From contig CM066043.1 in assembly GCA_033557465.1 (NCBI GenBank), forward strand, positions 109,978,278-110,042,277: 64,000 bases of DNA. The letters are read 5' to 3'. The position numbers and the translations under genes are program-made. The notes under the pieces are model-generated. The model did no database searches and had not been told where the DNA came from. It saw only the letters and a program-made list of their open reading frames with translations. This stretch comes from Ichthyophis bannanicus. Taxonomy: Eukaryota; Chordata; Amphibia; Gymnophiona; Ichthyophiidae. Below, piece after piece: positions 63,690 to 64,000 of the stretch; positions within the stretch are counted from its first letter, which is position 1; the number at the start of each line of letters is the position of its first letter.

Positions 63690-63933
63690 AAGAATGGCCC
63701 CAAGATATTTACATTATCAGATGCATACTGCCTACAGACCTCAGAATTTAGGAAAAGTAGAACATATGAATAGAACCCTGAAATCTCAGTTGTCTAAACT
63801 TTGTCAAGAAATTCACCTGAAGTGGCTCCAGGTTCTTCCTATAGCCTTTCTTAGGATATACTTAGCCCCTACCAAGTCTTTAGGAGTTTCCCCTTTTGAG
63901 ATTCTGTATGGGCAACCCCTGCCTATTGTATAG
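63690..63933 (+). pseudogene. ERV-A integrase, C-terminal fragment
   Basis: Encodes HTAYRPQNLGKVEHMNRTLK and SLGVSPFEILYGQPLPIV before a TAG. This is the end of the catalytic core (with the Glu region) of a gammaretroviral integrase. The zinc-binding and first core parts are missing, so a deletion joins RNase H to this segment near 63680. Confidence 0.82.
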
Positions 63934-64000
63934 GGAATAAAGGGAGATGTGGAACAGATTAGATCTGAAATTACTAGACAAGAACTATTGGTTTTAAGTT

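Larger units (their letters stand above)
56714..64000 (+). mobile_element. ERV-A, class I (gammaretrovirus-like) provirus, runs off the window
   Basis: Plus strand order: 5' LTR (56714-57241), tRNA-Gly-type primer site (57248-57265), a 1.8-kb leader, broken gag, protease, RT, RNase H, and an integrase C-terminal segment near the end. Same family as ERV-B, but far more damaged in gag. A foreign solo LTR is inserted in pol (61853-62709). Most of the integrase appears deleted between 63660 and 63690. Env and the 3' LTR would lie past 64000 if present. Confidence 0.9.

Overview
The window looks like vertebrate nuclear DNA, most likely amphibian and perhaps a caecilian. It has a vertebrate-only host gene with very long introns. 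It also has a repeat load typical of such genomes: DIRS tyrosine-recombinase retrotransposons, CR1, L2, L1 and RTE/Vingi-like LINEs, tRNA-derived SINEs, gammaretrovirus-like ERVs, Tc1 and hAT DNA transposons, and Penelope-like fragments. The species call is inference; nothing here fixes it.

The host gene lies on the minus strand. Three spliced coding exons of a Mondo-family bHLH-Zip factor (MLXIP/MondoA favoured, MLXIPL/ChREBP the alternative) are readable: exon 1 at 40256-40629, exon 2 at 35364-35470 and exon 3 at 8830-8912. Splice sites and phases agree at every junction. A GC-rich putative promoter/5'UTR lies at about 40990-41275. Positions 1-41 kb are therefore the 5' part of this gene, with intron 2 about 26.5 kb long. 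No gene other than transposons was found from 41.3 to 64 kb.

Layout. 1-7 kb: a CR1-like LINE split by DIRS copy 1 (455-6229). 9-15.4 kb: CR1, a SINE, and an old L1-type LINE that carries two CR1 fragments and a hAT MITE. 15.4-19.4 kb: LINE and SINE debris, a relic third DIRS (16.1-17.2 kb) and a solo LTR (18051-18705). 19.4-25.1 kb: ERV-B on the minus strand, with 5' LTR, gag, pro and pol, truncated and split by a SINE. 25.5-34 kb: L2 interrupted by DIRS copy 2 (28058-33836), the best-preserved copy of family A. 35.7-40.2 kb: a Tc1 element stuffed with later insertions, including a 0.93-kb palindrome. 41.8-44.0 kb: a 5'-truncated L2 with a 627-codon open RT frame. 44.5-47 kb: Penelope-like DNA hosting an L1 with a 16-bp target duplication. 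48-50.3 kb: MITE-like elements. 50.9-56.6 kb: DIRS family B on the plus strand, inside a SINE. 56.7 kb to the end: ERV-A on the plus strand, same family as ERV-B, with a second LTR family inserted in its pol gene.

The most interesting structural signal is in the DIRS elements. Both families show the full inverted-terminal-repeat plus internal-complementary-region architecture. Both also place a perfect consensus 5' splice site (CAG|GTRAGT) within about 20 nt of the element's coding-strand 3' end. Copies 1 and 2 sit in sense orientation in the introns of the host gene.
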